Shown: piece by piece, positions 9,783 through 12,292 of the stretch
Layout of the letters: every line of letters starts with the position of its first letter
How positions within the stretch are numbered: the first letter of the stretch is position 1
NCBI GenBank assembly: GCA_002479645.1
Contig: DLOO01000051.1
Location: 37,881 to 50,172, forward strand
Reading direction: 5' to 3'
DNA: 12,292 nt
Source: Lachnoclostridium sp. UBA7482
Lineage (GTDB): Bacteria; Bacillota; Clostridia; Lachnospirales; Lachnospiraceae
Program-made: the position numbers and the translations under genes
The notes under the pieces: generated by a model
Seen by the model: only the letters and a program-made list of their open reading frames with translations
Told to the model about the DNA's origin: nothing
Databases searched by the model: none

Positions 9783-9793
9783 AAAGGATAGAA

Positions 9794-10981
9794 ATGGAAG
9801 CATATTTGGATAATGCAGCCACAACAAAGGCCGCAGATTCTGTTGTAGAGATGATGCAGAAGGTTCTTTTGGAGGATTACGGCAATCCGTCATCCAGACA
9901 CCAAAAGGGTGTTGAAGCAGAATATTATGTACAGCAGGCAAGAAAAGCGATTGCCAAGGCGCTCAAATGCCAGGAGGGCGAGATTGTTCTGACTTCGGGT
10001 GGAACCGAATCCAACAATATGGCGCTGATTGGTCTTGCAGATGCCAATAAACGAACAGGAAAGCACATCATCAGTACCTGTATTGAGCATGCTTCTGTTT
10101 ACCAGCCGCTTTTGTATTTGGAAAGTATCGGCTATGAAATTACATTCCTGCCGGTAAATTCCAACGGGCAGCTGGAGCCGGAGGCGCTTCGCAGTGCCAT
10201 TCGTCCGGATACGATTCTCGTTTCGGTCATGATGGTAAATAATGAAATCGGTGCGATTGAGCCGATTGAAGAGCTGGCAAAGGTGATTCATGAGACCAAT
10301 CCACAGACGTTATTTCACGTGGATGCGATTCAGGGCTTCGGAAAGCTTCCGATTTACCCGAAACGAATCGGAGTGGATGCAATGTCCGTAAGCGGTCACA
10401 AGCTTCACGGTCCGAAGGGCTCCGGTTTTTTGTTCGTGCGTGATAAAGTGAAAATGCGTCCTTATATTTATGGCGGCGGACAGCAGAAGGGTATGCGTTC
10501 CGGCACCGAAAATGTTCCGGCAATTGCCGGCTTATGGCAGGCGGTTACCATGTATCTGGCGGAGGAAAAAGAGCGCAGAGAGCATATGTACAGACTGAAG
10601 GAAGCCTTTGTGAAAGGAGTATCGGAGCTTCCGGGAGTTAAGGTTTGGGGAATCTTCGCAGAGGATAAGGAAACCGGTCTTTCGGAACGATTGCATAAAA
10701 CGGCGCCGCATATAGTGAGCGTAGGCTTTGACGGAATTAAGAGCGAGGTTTTGCTACATGCACTTGAGGACAAGGGCGTATACGTATCGTCCGGTTCGGC
10801 TTGTTCGTCCAATCATCCGGCAATCAGCGGAACCCTGGCAGGAATCGGCGTACCGAAGGAGTATCTCGACTGTACGCTTCGTTTCAGCTTTTCCTATGAA
10901 AATACACCGGAACAGGTGCAATATGCAATTGACTGTCTGAAAGAACTGATTCCGGTTTTCCGTCGGTTCCGTCATCATTAA
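9794..10981 (+). CDS. Cysteine desulfurase, NifS/IscS family, probably donor for ThiI
   Basis: PLP enzyme that removes sulfur from L-cysteine to give alanine and an enzyme-bound persulfide for transfer. From the ATG at 9794 the protein has 395 residues. It begins with YLDNAATT, and shows TSGGTESNN at 67-75, the PLP-stacking histidine in IEHAS (H99), HVDAIQ at 175-180 with the cofactor-contacting D177 and Q180, the Schiff-base lysine in SGHKLHGPKG (K203), RSGTEN at 235-240 and the persulfide cysteine in SSGSACSS (C337). AAAGGA at 9783-9788 supports this start; the frame runs back to a TTG at 9749 lacking such a site. Its neighbour thiI lacks a rhodanese domain, the same pairing as B. subtilis nifZ-thiI, where the desulfurase serves 4-thiouridine synthesis. 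No IscU, IscR or Suf gene is nearby, so a dedicated tRNA-thiolation role is favoured over general Fe-S assembly, without excluding it. The family is certain; the partner is inferred. Confidence 0.95.
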   Translation: MEAYLDNAATTKAADSVVEMMQKVLLEDYGNPSSRHQKGVEAEYYVQQARKAIAKALKCQEGEIVLTSGGTESNNMALIGLADANKRTGKHIISTCIEHASVYQPLLYLESIGYEITFLPVNSNGQLEPEALRSAIRPDTILVSVMMVNNEIGAIEPIEELAKVIHETNPQTLFHVDAIQGFGKLPIYPKRIGVDAMSVSGHKLHGPKGSGFLFVRDKVKMRPYIYGGGQQKGMRSGTENVPAIAGLWQAVTMYLAEEKERREHMYRLKEAFVKGVSELPGVKVWGIFAEDKETGLSERLHKTAPHIVSVGFDGIKSEVLLHALEDKGVYVSSGSACSSNHPAISGTLAGIGVPKEYLDCTLRFSFSYENTPEQVQYAIDCLKELIPVFRRFRHH

Positions 10982-10992
10982 GAGCAGTCTAT

Positions 10993-11012
10993 CAACCATC
11001 AACAGATGGTTG
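10993..11012 (+). promoter_or_regulatory. Perfect stem-loop between the desulfurase gene and thiI
   Basis: CAACCATC (10993-11000) and GATGGTTG (11005-11012) form a perfect eight-pair stem closing an AACA tetraloop, in the 59-nt gap between the two genes. CAGATAAACG follows, so there is no T-run and it is not a Rho-independent terminator. It ends 18 nt before the thiI ribosome binding site and does not mask it. It may be an RNA processing or stability element, or a protein site. Confidence 0.55.
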
Positions 11013-11030
11013 CAGATAAACGTATAGAAT

Positions 11031-11034
11031 GGAG
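11031..11034 (+). promoter_or_regulatory. Ribosome binding site that fixes the thiI start
   Basis: GGAG lies 6 nt before the ATG at 11041. An in-frame ATG at 11029 would add four residues but has no purine-rich site at the right distance, and the GGAG itself would fall inside its coding sequence. Confidence 0.7.
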
Positions 11035-11040
11035 AACATC

Positions 11041-12228
11041 ATGTATCGTGCATTTTTGATTAAGTATGCAGAAATCGGTCTGAAGGGTAAGAATCGCAGC
11101 TATTTTGAAGACTGTCTCTGCAAGCAGATCCGCAATAATTTAAGGAGTCTGGGCGAATATGTCGTAACAAAGGAGCAGGGACGAATCTTCGTGGAATGTC
11201 CGGAGGACTATGACTACGAAGATACCGTAGAGGCGCTCGGCAAGGTATTTGGCATTGCGTCCTTCAGCCCCGTGGTCATTATTGATACGATTGAGTGGGA
11301 GCAGGTGTGCCGGGCAGTCGGAGATTATGTTGACAAATTCTTCCCTGTCAGGGATTTTACCTTTAAGGTAGAATGCAAGCGCGGAAATAAAGAGTATTTT
11401 ATGACTTCTCCGGAGGTTTGCGTGGAAATGGGCGCGTATCTTCTGGATCGTTTCCCGGAGCTTAAGGTTGATGTGCATCATCCGGACCATTACATTACCG
11501 TGGAGATTCGCAATCGTGCATACGTTTATTGTCAGGCGATTGCAGGTCCCGGCGGTATGCCTGTCGGGTCGAATGGCAAGGCAATGCTTCTTTTGTCCGG
11601 TGGTATTGACAGTCCGGTAGCAGGGTATATGGTTTCCAAGCGCGGCGTCTATATGGACGCGGTTTATTTCCATGCGCCGCCGTATACCAGTGAGCGTGCC
11701 AAGCAGAAGGTTATCGACCTTGCGCGTATTATCAGTGCATATACCGGTCCGATTCATCTTCATATTGTCAACTTTACCGAAATTCAGATGTATATTTATG
11801 AGACATGTCCGCATGAAGAGCTTACCATCATTATGCGTCGTTATATGATGAGAATTGCCGAGCGGATTGCAAAGGATAATAACTGTCTTGCACTGGTAAC
11901 CGGTGAAAGCATCGGTCAGGTAGCAAGCCAGACGATGCAGAGCCTTGCGGCAACCAATGCGGTATGTACCTTGCCGGTATTCCGTCCGTTGATTGGTTTT
12001 GATAAGCAGGAGATTGTAGAGGTTTCTGAGAAAATCGGTTCTTATGAGACAAGTATCCTGCCTTACGAGGATTGCTGTACGATATTCGTTGCAAAGCATC
12101 CGGTAACCAAGCCGGATATTAAGGTGATTGAGCGGTCGGAGAGGCTTCTTGCCGACAAGATCCATGAGATGGTTGAGACAGCATTGCAGACGAAAGAAAA
12201 GCTTCGCATCGCTTCATACGAAGATTAG
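11041..12228 (+). CDS. thiI: tRNA 4-thiouridine synthase ThiI, rhodanese-less form
   Basis: Adenylates U8 of tRNA and accepts sulfur to form 4-thiouridine; in some bacteria ThiI also passes sulfur to ThiS for the thiamine thiazole ring. The 395 residues comprise an N-terminal ferredoxin-like region with LIKYAEIGLKGKNR at 6-19, a THUMP tRNA-binding domain (about 60-165), and the adenylating PP-loop domain with LLLSGGIDSPVAGYM at 183-197 and VTGESIGQVASQT at 286-298. The protein ends shortly after the conserved PYEDCC at 341-346 (C345/C346; one likely corresponds to Cys344 of the E. coli enzyme). The C-terminal rhodanese domain of E. coli ThiI (482 residues) with its catalytic Cys456 is absent. 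This is a natural family variant, not a truncation: the B. subtilis protein has the same form. Sulfur would come directly from the adjacent desulfurase. No terminator with a T-run is visible after the stop. Confidence 0.97.
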   Translation: MYRAFLIKYAEIGLKGKNRSYFEDCLCKQIRNNLRSLGEYVVTKEQGRIFVECPEDYDYEDTVEALGKVFGIASFSPVVIIDTIEWEQVCRAVGDYVDKFFPVRDFTFKVECKRGNKEYFMTSPEVCVEMGAYLLDRFPELKVDVHHPDHYITVEIRNRAYVYCQAIAGPGGMPVGSNGKAMLLLSGGIDSPVAGYMVSKRGVYMDAVYFHAPPYTSERAKQKVIDLARIISAYTGPIHLHIVNFTEIQMYIYETCPHEELTIIMRRYMMRIAERIAKDNNCLALVTGESIGQVASQTMQSLAATNAVCTLPVFRPLIGFDKQEIVEVSEKIGSYETSILPYEDCCTIFVAKHPVTKPDIKVIERSERLLADKIHEMVETALQTKEKLRIASYED

Positions 12229-12247
12229 TTTCGAGCAAGGAATTCTA

Positions 12248-12256
12248 TGGTATAAT
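12248..12256 (+). promoter_or_regulatory. Extended -10 promoter downstream of thiI
   Basis: TGG at 12248-12250 followed by a perfect TATAAT at 12251-12256. The -35 region (around 12227-12234) has no good match to TTGACA, so recognition would depend on the extended -10, and transcription would start near 12263. The same TGnTATAAT form precedes lepA. It probably drives a gene or small RNA beyond the window. Confidence 0.5.
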
Positions 12257-12258
12257 AA

Positions 12259-12280
12259 AGAGTTTCGCTTGCGAAACTCT
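12259..12280. repeat. Perfect 22-bp palindrome at a predicted transcription start
   Basis: AGAGTTTCGC (12259-12268) and GCGAAACTCT (12271-12280) are exact reverse complements around a central TT. A second small inverted repeat, GCGC-CGA-GCGC, follows at 12282-12292 and reaches the window edge. A further copy of the half-site core AGTTTCG lies at 12227-12233, overlapping the thiI stop codon. The palindrome covers the expected start site of the promoter just upstream and has no T-run on either side, so an operator, a 5' mRNA hairpin or an extragenic palindromic repeat are more likely than a terminator. Confidence 0.8.
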
Positions 12281-12292
12281 CGCGCCGAGCGC

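Noticed and set aside
12259..12292. Rho-independent terminator for thiI
   Set aside because: The palindrome is followed by CGCGCC, not a T-run, and it comes directly after a TATAAT element, which fits a promoter-proximal role better.

Overview
The window is a chromosomal housekeeping segment of a low-to-moderate GC Gram-positive bacterium, most likely an anaerobic Clostridia member of the Lachnospiraceae type. The reasons are the gene order lepA-hemW-hrcA-grpE-dnaK-dnaJ-prmA-rsmE, a perfect CIRCE operator before hrcA, a DnaK without the roughly 24-residue insertion found in the ATPase domain of Gram-negative DnaK, strong GGAGG-type ribosome binding sites throughout, and extended -10 (TGnTATAAT) promoters. 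The taxonomic call is inference from gene order and protein sequence; no rRNA gene is present. All ten genes are on the + strand, intact and densely packed.

Layout. (1) 1-3066: a sigma-A type promoter (-35 at 38-43, -10 at 61-66) drives lepA (elongation factor 4) and, 2 nt behind it, hemW (radical SAM heme chaperone). (2) 3067-3168: a 102-nt control region with a consensus-like promoter followed by the CIRCE operator (3125-3151), the binding site of HrcA. (3) 3169-7954: the class I heat-shock operon hrcA-grpE-dnaK-dnaJ, with a long imperfect stem-loop between dnaK and dnaJ. (4) 7974-9742: prmA and rsmE, ribosome-modifying methyltransferases that follow dnaJ as in the Bacillus subtilis dnaK operon. 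(5) 9794-12228: a NifS/IscS-type cysteine desulfurase and thiI, a sulfur-transfer pair for tRNA 4-thiouridine (and possibly thiazole) synthesis. (6) 12229-12292: an extended -10 promoter followed at once by a perfect 22-bp palindrome, presumably the start of another transcription unit cut by the window edge.

How the genes fit together. HrcA represses its own operon through CIRCE; DnaK, DnaJ and GrpE form the Hsp70 folding cycle. LepA, PrmA, RsmE and ThiI all act on the ribosome, its RNA or tRNA, so the segment joins protein folding to translation quality. The ThiI here has no C-terminal rhodanese domain, and the adjacent desulfurase is the obvious direct sulfur donor, as with B. subtilis NifZ-ThiI.

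I found no mobile element, CRISPR array, tRNA/rRNA gene, pseudogene or unknown protein-coding gene, and no previously undescribed protein system. The points worth a second look are in the non-coding gaps: the palindrome after thiI, the dnaK-dnaJ and desulfurase-thiI stem-loops, and an inverted repeat flanking the hrcA promoter. In several genes the longest open frame overstates the N-terminus; the starts given here rest on ribosome binding sites and family N-termini.
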